A DNA stretch of 12,153 nucleotides from an uncultured Clostridia bacterium (GTDB taxonomy: Bacteria > Bacillota > Clostridia > Oscillospirales > Oscillospiraceae): the NCBI GenBank assembly GCA_946539175.1, contig CAMNHH010000064.1, positions 1 to 12,153 of the forward strand, given 5' to 3'. Of this stretch, positions 1 through 6,938 are shown in pieces; within the stretch, counting starts at the first letter, position 1; each line of letters begins with the position of its first letter. Position numbers and translations under genes: made by a program. The notes beneath the pieces were generated by a model that did not search any database, was not told the origin of the DNA, and was given only the letters and a program-made list of their open reading frames with translations.

Positions 1-50
1 TGGTGCGGGCAACAGGACTCGAACCTGCATGGTTTCCCACTGGAACCTAA
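1..50 (-). tRNA. 3' half of a tRNA-Leu gene, interrupted at the anticodon loop
   Basis: Read on the minus strand, this stretch gives a TTAGGT anticodon-loop remainder (anticodon UAG), a TCCAG 3' anticodon stem, a long class II variable arm, a T arm (GCAGG, loop TTCGAGT, CCTGT), the 3' acceptor strand TGCCCGC, discriminator A and encoded CCA at the window edge. The 5' half is missing: where a CTGGA stem and the D arm should lie, there is unrelated sequence (GACAGCACC). It is not a copy of the complete tRNA-Leu at 11928-12012, because the variable arm and T stem differ. A break in the anticodon loop is the usual place for tyrosine-integrase elements to leave a displaced tRNA fragment, so this could be an att scar. 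It is non-functional as seen here. Confidence 0.75.
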
Positions 51-51
51 T

Positions 52-71
52 GGTGCTGTCACCTCAGTGAA
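52..71 (-). repeat. Border motif next to the tRNA-Leu fragment (left copy)
   Basis: The minus strand reads TTCAC-T-GAGGTGACAGCACC and runs straight into the tRNA-Leu 3' half. The plus strand at 12082-12101 reads TTCAC-A-GAGGTGACAGCACC and runs into a tRNA-Leu 5' half. The two copies are therefore inverted relative to one another, with one mismatch in 20. The core GGTG-ACAG-CACC is itself a small hairpin. The copies may be terminal repeats or arm sites of an element that targets tRNA-Leu. Confidence 0.6.
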
Positions 72-165
72 AGTTTTCGGGAACCAAATATCTGCAGGGA
101 TCTTTGCGCTTACTGTCCCGCAGGATGACCTCCTCGGGCAGCGCATTCAGCCAGGTATGCAAGCT
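64..165 (-). pseudogene. C-terminal fragment of an unidentified protein
   Basis: The minus strand encodes about 33 residues ending LPEEVILRDSKRKDPCRYLV-PENFH and a TGA stop that lies inside the border motif. The charged, protein-like composition suggests a genuine coding remnant rather than chance. Upstream, around 155-165, the sequence becomes the antisense of the relaxase-like fragment, so the N-terminal part of this gene appears to have been lost at a junction. I do not recognise the family. It could equally be a random open frame. Confidence 0.25.
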
Positions 166-818
166 ACAACGATCTGCTGACGGCATTTCAGGCAAAGCGC
201 AAGCAGCGCAAGGCCTTGACCGAAGAACGGGACGCCCTGCCGCTGCTGGCAATCTCCCAAAAGCGGGAGCTGACAGAAAAGATCCAGGGCCTAACCGAGG
301 AAATCGAGGAGCTGAAAAATGAAGAGACCGCCATCCTCCGCACCTTCCATAAAGAGAAAGCAATGCAAAAGATGACGGCCCACCCGAGTAAGCGAGGGGC
401 AATCTCAATACAAACCCGGAAGGAAATCTCCGATACCATTACAGCGGCGGACGAAGCCGCCCGCCGTCACGCGGAACGTGAAGAAGCCTTTGCGTCGGAA
501 TACCAAACGGAATACAGCCACTTCCATGAAGTCCTCTCTGAAGCTTCAACCCTCGATCCCCACGCCCTTGCCGATGCCCGCCTGGCCATCCGCCCCGAAA
601 AGGAGAAAGCTGCCTTCGATGAAATCCACAAGGCTTTTCCGGAAAAGCTGCCTGTCTTCATGAGACATGATACGATTTATGCAGTTGACCGCGATCTGAA
701 AAATCTTGGTTTGGAGAGACCATTGCTGAGAATGCAGCGATCCATACAGGACGGCCTGGAGCAAGAACCTCAGAGGCGAACCCGTGGGAAAGTCGAGAAA
801 TTGCAGAAATTGAGATAG
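129..818 (+). pseudogene. C-terminal remnant of a MobA/MobL-type relaxase (probable)
   Basis: The frame is open from just after a TGA at 126-128 to a TAG-type end near 818. It has no convincing start: the first candidate is a TTG at 216 and homology-like sequence already begins near 159 (ASYNDLL). The product is a charged, helical, coiled-coil-prone tail of about 220 residues: a segment of the type ALTEERDALP...KRELTEKIQGLTEEIEEL, then a DARLAIRPEKEKAAFDEIHKAF block. These resemble the C-terminal tails of MobA/MobL relaxases carried by integrative mobilizable elements and Tn1549-like transposons of Firmicutes. The N-terminal nuclease domain, with its catalytic Tyr and His motifs, is absent, so the fragment cannot nick DNA. 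It faces the peptidase gene tail to tail, 71 bp away. The family assignment is from memory of sequence style and is moderate at best; a generic coiled-coil protein is the alternative. Confidence 0.5.
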
Positions 819-889
819 TTTTCCAGAACATACTGACCTTTCGCATCTTTTGAGCCGAGCCGTCAGAGCATCATAACGTATTTCCTGCA

Positions 890-3778
890 TCACGCGGATG
901 TGATGATCCGAATTGTTTTATCACAGGCTTTGATAGACACTTCGTCCGCCACAATGCAGACATTCTGATCAGAAACCATTTCATGTAAGACGCTGCACAG
1001 GTGAAGCAGATCTTCCGGGCTTGTATGGAGCAGCTGTTGATAGCTCGCGCGTTCTTTCTCTTCGGTGATGCCACTGAAGAAGCGAGCGTCGGAGGCAGCG
1101 ATTCTTTGCTCCGGATTGCGTAAGGGATCTAGCTCGGAAACCGCGCTGAGGATGAAACCGGTCAGGTCAGGGTTCCCGGAAAGATAGTTCTTCAGAAACT
1201 GACCCGCTGTTTCAATGACGTGCAGCGACTGTTCCGGCTGCGGGTCGCGATAGGTGTAAAAAAGCAGATCCCCGTTGTTCCGCCCATCCAGGCCGCAGCC
1301 GTAAGCGCCGCCTTTCACCCGGATCTCGTTCCAGAGATGGGTATAGCTCAGCAGCTTGCAAAGCACGGGGATGCTTCCGGAGAAGGTCTGCCCGTGGCAC
1401 AGGAGATTGGTCCCCATGACGGCATACCCCACCTGGGAAGGAATGGGAATCCCCTCTTGCTTCTGCTTTCGCAGCGGGAAGGCCGCTTCCCGGTTCGGCG
1501 TGATCCCATCCGATCCGATGGAACGGATCAGCACCTCCGGCGCGGCGTCCGGCGTTGCCTCCGAGCAGGACACAGTCAGCCGCTGCCGGGTGATGATTCT
1601 GCCCAGTATGTCCCCCATGGAACCAAGCAGCTGCCCAAGTCCTTCGGCGCCGGAATCCAGAGCCTGCTCCGCCCATTCCAGGAACGAAAGCCCTGCGAAT
1701 TGTTCCCTTGCGACTCCTTGGGCAGTGCAGCAGGAGAGCGCACGGAGCGTGCCGTAGCGGCTTCCCTCCTCGGGAAGGGACAGCCGAAGGCCGACAGCGG
1801 TTTGCTGCAGGAGCTCCTGCAGAACGTTTCCGTCCTCAAAACTGGTCTGGGCCAGCAGCTCAGAGAGCAAATGCGCCGCGTTGACCGCCTGTTCCTTCAG
1901 GCAGACAACGGAAGCCGAGAAGACCACCCTGCAGGAATCCGGCCGGCTGCCCGGAAAGGCCAGCGGCACAAACTCCAACCGTCCGATCGTTCCCTTGATC
2001 GCTTCAGACAGGGCCCCGGGGCTGTGCTGGCTCGTTCCCAGATTTCCCAGGAGGCTGCACAGCATGGCAAGCACAGGAAGCTCCTCCAAACGCAGGTCGT
2101 TTGCATCGAAATAGGCTCTGAGATAGGCAAGCCCGCTTCCGGTGCGATGCCTGCGCATGGGTACCCCCTGCCGGTCCGTCGTTTCCACCGTAAGGGGCTC
2201 CGGCTCCGGATTCAGATCGGACAGCCGCAGATGCGGAATCGTAGCCAGAGCCTCCGGGCTGTCCGGAGTTTGTTGCCAGGTTCTGAGGGTCTTTGTGTCT
2301 TGTGTAAGACGTTCCCAATCCGCATCCGTCCAGGCAGCAGTCCGCGCCTGGATGCGGGCAGTTTCCCGCGCGAGCTTCTCCCCGCCAAGGGTCGTGGAGG
2401 GGACCAGGAGCACCGCAGCCATGGGCCGATCCGGCAGAAACAGCTCCCGCAGCAGCTCGGCAAAGAAGGGCCCGTTCAGGCGGCCGGCCAGGGTGTTCAG
2501 AACCTCCTCCACGAGAAGTCCCTCCGCCGGATCGCCTCCATACATCCAAGGCCCCAGCAGCGACAGGGCCTCGCTCAGACTGCGGGAATAGGCGTCGCTT
2601 TCATTGTCCCGCATCCGGAAGGCGAAGCTTTGGAAGCAGGCGGAGAGGCGCTCCCGGTCGAGACCGTCGGCCAGGATCCGCTCAACGGTGCTGTGCACCA
2701 GGGCTTCCAGAGCCTCCCTGCGCCCGACCTCCGTATTGATCGCCTGCCAGCCGAAGGTAGTCTGCCGGAGGCTGTCGTCCATTACGATAAAAAAGTCCTG
2801 GGCAAGTCCCGCCTCAAGAACAGCGCGACGCAGCGGGGCCTCATAATCACCGGTGAGATAGTCCGCCAGAATCGAGGCTGCAAAGCTCTTTTCCCGCTCA
2901 TCGAAGCTGCCCAGAATGGAGGATTCCGCAAGGATTACCCGTTCTTCGGCGGGCTCCTCGGGACTGATTTCGAAGGGGATCGTACAGCTGCCGGCTCTGA
3001 TGGGTCCCTGCAGCGGGACAGGCGGCTCCGGCAATCTGCGATCGAAGGCAGAAAGGACCAGGTCGATTTTTTGCAGCACCGCATCGACGTCGATGCTGCC
3101 CACCAGAGAGATCCAGGCATTGGAAGGATGATAATATCGCTTATGGGCTTCCAGGAAGCGTTCATAGCTCAGCTCCGGGATCTGCTCCGGGTCGCCGCCC
3201 GAGACAAATCGGTAGCAGGTGTCCGGGAACAGCAGTCGGCGCATCCCGGCTTCCAAAAGCGTCTGGGGCGAGGCAAAGGAGCCCTTCATCTCATTGAGCA
3301 CAACGCCCTGACAGGAAAGGGCCCCGTCCTGCAGCGCATAGCGCCAGCCTTCCTGCAGGAAGCTCTCCGGTCCGTGGCAGATCATAGGGTGGAACACAGC
3401 ATCCAGATAAACGTCGATCAGATTGAGAAGGTCCCGGTCGTTCCTGCTTGACACCGGATAGACGGTCCGGTCAGACATCGTCATGGCGTTCAGGAAGGTC
3501 TGGACCGAGCTCTTTAACAGCTCTACGAACGGGTCCTTTACCGGGTACTTGTCGGAGCCGCACAAAACCGAGTGCTCTAAAATATGAAAGACACCGGTAG
3601 AATCCTCCGGCAGCGTCTGGAAGGCAATGGCAAAGGTCTTGTTCTGCTCGGGGCGGTCCAGCCAGCAGAGCCGGGCCCCGGTCTTGCTGTGCTCCATTTC
3701 CCAGAGCCTGCCGCCCAGCTCAGGGTATTCCCGCATCCGGCAAATGCGGAAGCCGTGCAGAAGATCGTTCACGTTCAT
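890..3778 (-). CDS. M16C zinc metallopeptidase, presequence-protease-like
   Basis: This gene encodes a 962-residue peptidase of the insulinase/pitrilysin clan (M16C, PreP-like), which closes around short unfolded peptides and cleaves them. The inverted zinc motif HILEH is at residues 65-69 (His65 and His69 bind zinc, Glu68 is catalytic), and the third ligand is Glu163 in LNEMKG. The C-terminal half has the conserved R...Y substrate-binding pair in RVKGGAYG (Arg820, Tyr826). The length matches the single-chain family, about 970 residues. There is no signal peptide, so it should act in the cytoplasm. The ATG is preceded by GAGGAG at a normal distance. It is the last gene of the operon, 54 bp after the flavoprotein gene, with a hairpin in that gap. 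A job in removing peptides made or spilled by this pathway is inference; family members are also found as stand-alone housekeeping enzymes. The frame is intact. Confidence 0.92.
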   Translation of the reverse strand: MNVNDLLHGFRICRMREYPELGGRLWEMEHSKTGARLCWLDRPEQNKTFAIAFQTLPEDSTGVFHILEHSVLCGSDKYPVKDPFVELLKSSVQTFLNAMTMSDRTVYPVSSRNDRDLLNLIDVYLDAVFHPMICHGPESFLQEGWRYALQDGALSCQGVVLNEMKGSFASPQTLLEAGMRRLLFPDTCYRFVSGGDPEQIPELSYERFLEAHKRYYHPSNAWISLVGSIDVDAVLQKIDLVLSAFDRRLPEPPVPLQGPIRAGSCTIPFEISPEEPAEERVILAESSILGSFDEREKSFAASILADYLTGDYEAPLRRAVLEAGLAQDFFIVMDDSLRQTTFGWQAINTEVGRREALEALVHSTVERILADGLDRERLSACFQSFAFRMRDNESDAYSRSLSEALSLLGPWMYGGDPAEGLLVEEVLNTLAGRLNGPFFAELLRELFLPDRPMAAVLLVPSTTLGGEKLARETARIQARTAAWTDADWERLTQDTKTLRTWQQTPDSPEALATIPHLRLSDLNPEPEPLTVETTDRQGVPMRRHRTGSGLAYLRAYFDANDLRLEELPVLAMLCSLLGNLGTSQHSPGALSEAIKGTIGRLEFVPLAFPGSRPDSCRVVFSASVVCLKEQAVNAAHLLSELLAQTSFEDGNVLQELLQQTAVGLRLSLPEEGSRYGTLRALSCCTAQGVAREQFAGLSFLEWAEQALDSGAEGLGQLLGSMGDILGRIITRQRLTVSCSEATPDAAPEVLIRSIGSDGITPNREAAFPLRKQKQEGIPIPSQVGYAVMGTNLLCHGQTFSGSIPVLCKLLSYTHLWNEIRVKGGAYGCGLDGRNNGDLLFYTYRDPQPEQSLHVIETAGQFLKNYLSGNPDLTGFILSAVSELDPLRNPEQRIAASDARFFSGITEEKERASYQQLLHTSPEDLLHLCSVLHEMVSDQNVCIVADEVSIKACDKTIRIITSA

Positions 3779-3793
3779 AGTGCTCCTCTCTGA

Positions 3794-3824
3794 AACAGGC
3801 GGTCACAAATTGTGATCGCCTGTT
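3794..3824 (-). terminator. Intercistronic hairpin, possible weak terminator or processing site
   Basis: A 14-bp stem (AACAGGCGGTCACA paired with TGTGATCGCCTGTT, one mismatch) closes on a 3-nt loop, in the 54-bp gap between the flavoprotein stop and the peptidase ribosome binding site. In the minus-strand transcript only a short TTT tract follows, so complete termination is unlikely. It could lower peptidase expression relative to the upstream genes or protect an mRNA end. Confidence 0.55.
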
Positions 3825-3832
3825 CAACCTGT

Positions 3833-4696
3833 TTATTTGCATTCCAGCTGGGAAAGATATTCCACAATGCTGTGGGCGGCTACGTTGCCTTCCCCCACGG
3901 CCTTGGCCAGCTGGTAGGGTCGGCCGGTGCAGTCGCCGGCGGCGTAGCAGCCGGGTTTGTTGGTCTCCATCCTCCGGTTGACCACAATGTTCGCTCCGTC
4001 GATTTCCAGGCCCCGAAGCAGTCTGCCGGGGGCCACGGCAGGACGGATCACGAAAACCCCGTCCACGTCCAGCCGGGTTCCGTCCTGGAGCTCCACGCCC
4101 TCCGCGGCGCTGTCGCCCAGAATGGCCCGGATTTTGCCCGGATTCAGAATCACGTTCTCCCGCTTCACGCCGCAATCGGCATAGGGCGTAAACAGATAGA
4201 CCTTGGCGGCAATCTCTGCCAGGTACTCCGCCTCATGCTCGAATTCCTTGGCCCCGCAGTAGACCGCAATGGTCTTGCCGGGGTACAGGAAGCCGTCGCA
4301 GGTGGCGCAGTAGCTGACCCCGTGGCCCAGCAGCTCCGCCTCCCCCGGAAAGCCCTTGGGACTTACCGCGCCGGTGCAGAGCAGAACGGTCTTCGCGTCA
4401 TAGATCTCGTCGCCTCCTTGGAGCATGAAGCCCCGGCGGGTGGAGGCAATGTTGGTGACCTGGCGCTCGGTGATCTCCAGGCCGGCCTGCTCGATCTGCT
4501 CCCGATAGAGGCGGTTCAGCTCCGGCCCGGTGACCATGGCCACGCCGGGATAGTTGGCGATCCGCTCCGACAGCTCCACCTTGGGGCTGAGCTTTTTGGA
4601 GCCGAACCAGAGAATCGTCTTGTTGTGCAGCTTCAGGGTCAGGGCCGCGGAGATCGCGGCAGGCCCTGTGCCGATGATTGCGACGTCGTAGCGCAT
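3833..4696 (-). CDS. Thioredoxin-reductase-like FAD protein lacking the canonical NADPH motifs
   Basis: This 287-residue flavoprotein has the thioredoxin reductase fold. The FAD dinucleotide motif GTGPAA is at residues 9-14, the redox-active CATC at 130-133 is followed by DG, and the second FAD motif YAAGDCTG is at 251-258. In ordinary bacterial TrxB the segment after CATC carries GGGxxA and then HRRxxxR for NADPH. Here those places read YCGAKEF (146-152) and FTPYADC (169-175), so both NADPH motifs are missing. That pattern is known from ferredoxin-dependent flavin thioredoxin reductases (FFTR) of clostridia, which take electrons from ferredoxin, and I infer the same type here. Its likely substrate is the thioredoxin two genes upstream. 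The ribosome binding site AAAGGAG lies in the last codons of the upstream gene, whose stop is 4 bp away, suggesting translational coupling. A different electron donor or a pure disulfide exchanger are alternatives. Confidence 0.88.
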   Translation of the reverse strand: MRYDVAIIGTGPAAISAALTLKLHNKTILWFGSKKLSPKVELSERIANYPGVAMVTGPELNRLYREQIEQAGLEITERQVTNIASTRRGFMLQGGDEIYDAKTVLLCTGAVSPKGFPGEAELLGHGVSYCATCDGFLYPGKTIAVYCGAKEFEHEAEYLAEIAAKVYLFTPYADCGVKRENVILNPGKIRAILGDSAAEGVELQDGTRLDVDGVFVIRPAVAPGRLLRGLEIDGANIVVNRRMETNKPGCYAAGDCTGRPYQLAKAVGEGNVAAHSIVEYLSQLECK

Positions 4697-4700
4697 GGGA

Positions 4701-5669
4701 TCACTCCTTTGTCAATACTTCCTTGAAACAGGCAGCCACGTAGCCGTCCAGGACTTGGGCCAGGTAGTCGGCATAGTGCTCAATGGCATAAGCCTTCGGA
4801 TCATGCTCCGCCCGGATCTGCGCTTCGCTGCGGTCTGGATAGGCCTCGCACAGCTTGGCGATATAGGCCTCGTAGTCCTCCACGGTCAGCGCCCTTCCGT
4901 CCCGCTCCATAAGCGCCGCGCCAACGGCGGCCAGGTCCAACTCCGAAAGGAAGATCTGCAGCATCTGCTCCCGATCAAAGCCTCCGATGGCTTCGCCGGC
5001 CTCGGCTTCCGGATCTTCCTCCGCATCGTCAGACGCCTCCGGCGTGACGGCGGCGGGCAGCTCCTGCAGGCGCTTCTCGGCCCTGGCCCGGACACCGGCC
5101 TCCTCGGCAGGGTCCCGGAGGATGCGGCAGGTTTTTGCCAGCTCCTGCCACACGTAGGCAGAGGCCTGGTCCGGATTCTCCGCCTCCAGCAGGAAGGCGT
5201 CCACCTGTTTGCCGACGCAGTACCGCCGCAGCTCCACAACGGTGGAGACGCCCTCCATGCCGAAGGAGGCCACGTTCTCGTCAGTCAGCTCCGGCAGCAC
5301 GGTGCGGATCGCCTTGGAGACAGTAAGAGTTACAGCAGTCCCCTCTACGTCAAAGCTCCGGGTCTCCCCCACGGGCAGTCCGATCAGATCCGCCTCCAGG
5401 GCCTTGCTGAACAGGCCCTTTCCCACGGGAACCGTGACGTTCTCCTTGTTGAAGCGGGGATTTTCCGAGGCGCAGCTCAGGGTGACGGTGTCTCCCTCCC
5501 GGACGGTCTGCGCTACTTCCTTCCGGCCGAAGCGCTTCAGGACCCGTTCCAGATCCTTCTGATACCGGGCCTCGTCCACGGTGAAGCCGTAGATGAATTT
5601 GGAAATGTCGATGCTGTGGTAATCGCGAATCTCCAGGGCTTTGGTTTTCAGTTCCAGTCGTTCAGCCAT
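4701..5669 (-). CDS. Trigger-factor-like chaperone (FKBP-like core plus C-terminal domain), second paralogue
   Basis: This 322-residue protein resembles trigger factor without its ribosome-binding N-terminal domain. Residues 55-126 look like a shortened FKBP-type core (REGDTVTL...GKGLFSKALEADLIGLPVGE), followed by the trigger-factor hallmark LPELTDE at 125-131 and a helical C-terminal region. An acidic stretch (about 210-226) interrupts that region. The long flap and the aromatic residues of an active FKBP site are not evident, so isomerase activity is doubtful and a holdase role more likely. The start chosen (5669) has a GAGAGGTG site and sits 10 bp after the thioredoxin stop. A longer frame from 5741 would overlap thioredoxin by 60 bp. 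The start is also supported by the paralogue at 5994-6938, which shares the early KA(V/L)EI.D(F/Y) pattern. There is no signal peptide. Confidence 0.82.
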   Translation of the reverse strand: MAERLELKTKALEIRDYHSIDISKFIYGFTVDEARYQKDLERVLKRFGRKEVAQTVREGDTVTLSCASENPRFNKENVTVPVGKGLFSKALEADLIGLPVGETRSFDVEGTAVTLTVSKAIRTVLPELTDENVASFGMEGVSTVVELRRYCVGKQVDAFLLEAENPDQASAYVWQELAKTCRILRDPAEEAGVRARAEKRLQELPAAVTPEASDDAEEDPEAEAGEAIGGFDREQMLQIFLSELDLAAVGAALMERDGRALTVEDYEAYIAKLCEAYPDRSEAQIRAEHDPKAYAIEHYADYLAQVLDGYVAACFKEVLTKE

Positions 5670-5679
5670 GGCGCACCTC

Positions 5680-5997
5680 TCAGCCGTAGTAGTATTCGCT
5701 GATTTTTTCGATGATCTCGTCCTCATCCATGAGCCCCACAACGGTTTCCAGCTCCTCGCCGTCCTTCAGGAACTTCACGGTGGGAACCGCCTCGATGTGA
5801 TTGTCCGCGCCCAGCTTGGGATCGTCGGTGACGTTGACCTTGACAATGTTCAGGAAGGGGTAATCCAGGGTCAGGTCCTCCAGGATGCGGGAGAGCATCT
5901 TGCAGGGGACGCAGGTGGTGGAATAGAAATCGACGATCACAAAACCCTCACGGGTCAGCTCGGCGTAGGTGTTGGTGTTGGCAATGGAAACGCTCAT
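5680..5997 (-). CDS. Thioredoxin with atypical CVPC active site
   Basis: This 105-residue thioredoxin has a complete fold: strand IVDF with the buried Asp23, active site TTCVPCK (Cys29, Cys32), cis-proline at VPT (Pro72), and the KFLKDGEE strand-turn. The usual WCGPC is replaced by TCVPC, so the preceding Trp and the Gly between the cysteines are both lost, which should alter redox potential and partner choice. It has no signal peptide and is cytosolic. The ATG overlaps the stop of the upstream chaperone gene in an ATGA arrangement, with GGAGG eight bases before the start. It sits between two trigger-factor-like paralogues and just upstream of a thioredoxin-reductase-like gene, so it is probably a dedicated partner of that reductase and may act on the chaperones or their clients (inference). 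Confidence 0.93.
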   Translation of the reverse strand: MSVSIANTNTYAELTREGFVIVDFYSTTCVPCKMLSRILEDLTLDYPFLNIVKVNVTDDPKLGADNHIEAVPTVKFLKDGEELETVVGLMDEDEIIEKISEYYYG

Positions 5998-6938
5998 GAT
6001 TGTTCCTCCTGTTTCATATAGTTCGTGACGTAGTCGATGATTTCTTCAAATAAATAGTTGGCAGTGGTCTGCCGCAGGAATTTGGGCCAGGTGAGAATAT
6101 GGCGGGCAGCCTCCTCGGTGAGGCCCATGCCCTCGGCACATTCTCCCAGGGCGTACTTGTACTGGTTCTCCGTGGGCTCCACGCCGTCGCGCTTCATGTG
6201 TTCGGCGCCGATGACGGCGCTTTTGAGCCCGTCCACGGAGATCTGCCGCAGGAAGTCGTAATGCTCCTGCTTGGTCCGGCCGGATACCGCCCGGACCGCC
6301 TCGTCGTCCGCGGTCTCGGGGTCCAGCCCGGCGGAGCGCAGCATGTCCTCCGCCATCTGCTGTCCTTCGGCGCAGACGGTTTCCACCTCCTCCGGGTCCA
6401 GGGCAAAGCGGCTGTTGGCGTTGACCTCGTTGGAGAGCTCCACCGCCACGGCCTCGGCCAGGTCCTCGATATACTGGGCCCGGGCCTTTTCCTTGACGGA
6501 GGCGATCAGGGCTTCCACGGTGGATATACCGTCCATGTCCCAGGCAGCCACAGTTTCGTCGGTCAGAGGCGGCAGGACCCGGCGTTTGACAGACCGTACC
6601 GTGACTCTGGCCCGGGCTTCCGGCAGCTCCAGCTCCCGGGTCTCGCCGGCGGTCATGCCCAGAATCCCCTGTTCCAGCTCCGGGCTGAACAGACCGCGGC
6701 CTACCCGGAGGTTCAGATTTGTTTTTTCAAATTTCGGGGTGTCGGAATGGGAGTCCAAGGTGACGAAGTCGTCGGGCTCCACCCGCCCGGCCTCGGTCAT
6801 GAGACCGTGGCGGCTGCGAAGCCGGTCCAGACGCTCCTTCAGTTCCTCCTCATCCATGGTGAAGGGGGGCGCCCAACGCCCCGGGTCCAGGGTACGAAAA
6901 TCACAGATTTCAACTGCTTTGGATCGACAAAGCTCCAT
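5994..6938 (-). CDS. Trigger-factor-like chaperone, first paralogue
   Basis: This 314-residue protein is homologous to the product of 4701-5669. The best-matching block is PKFEKTNLNLRVGRGLFS (68-85) against PRFNKENVTVPVGKGLFS, followed by LPPLTDETVAAWDMDGISTVEAL (122-144) against LPELTDENVASFGMEGVSTVVEL. The order is a short N-terminal segment, a trimmed FKBP-like core (about 54-123) and a helical C-terminal domain (124-314) as in trigger factor. The ribosome-docking domain and its signature loop are missing, and the FKBP catalytic aromatics are not apparent. The start codon overlaps the stop of the upstream ABC gene by one base (TGATG), and AAAGGAGG lies upstream, so translation is probably coupled. 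A cytosolic chaperone or holdase for a client of this operon is the simplest reading; SurA/PrsA-type foldases are less likely because there is no signal peptide. Confidence 0.82.
   Translation of the reverse strand: MELCRSKAVEICDFRTLDPGRWAPPFTMDEEELKERLDRLRSRHGLMTEAGRVEPDDFVTLDSHSDTPKFEKTNLNLRVGRGLFSPELEQGILGMTAGETRELELPEARARVTVRSVKRRVLPPLTDETVAAWDMDGISTVEALIASVKEKARAQYIEDLAEAVAVELSNEVNANSRFALDPEEVETVCAEGQQMAEDMLRSAGLDPETADDEAVRAVSGRTKQEHYDFLRQISVDGLKSAVIGAEHMKRDGVEPTENQYKYALGECAEGMGLTEEAARHILTWPKFLRQTTANYLFEEIIDYVTNYMKQEEQS

Noticed and set aside
1220..3451. Long plus-strand open frame (743 codons) opposite the peptidase gene
   Set aside because: It is antisense to a well-supported M16C peptidase with intact motifs; its product is low-complexity, rich in Arg, Gly and Gln, with no recognisable domain. 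High GC explains it.
3812..5702. Plus-strand open frames of 304 and 335 codons
   Set aside because: They are shadows of the flavoprotein and trigger-factor-like genes on the minus strand, without ribosome binding sites or domains.
5670..5741. Upstream extension of the second trigger-factor-like gene to 5741
   Set aside because: It would overlap the thioredoxin gene by 60 bp, lacks a ribosome binding site, and the added residues have no counterpart in the paralogue.
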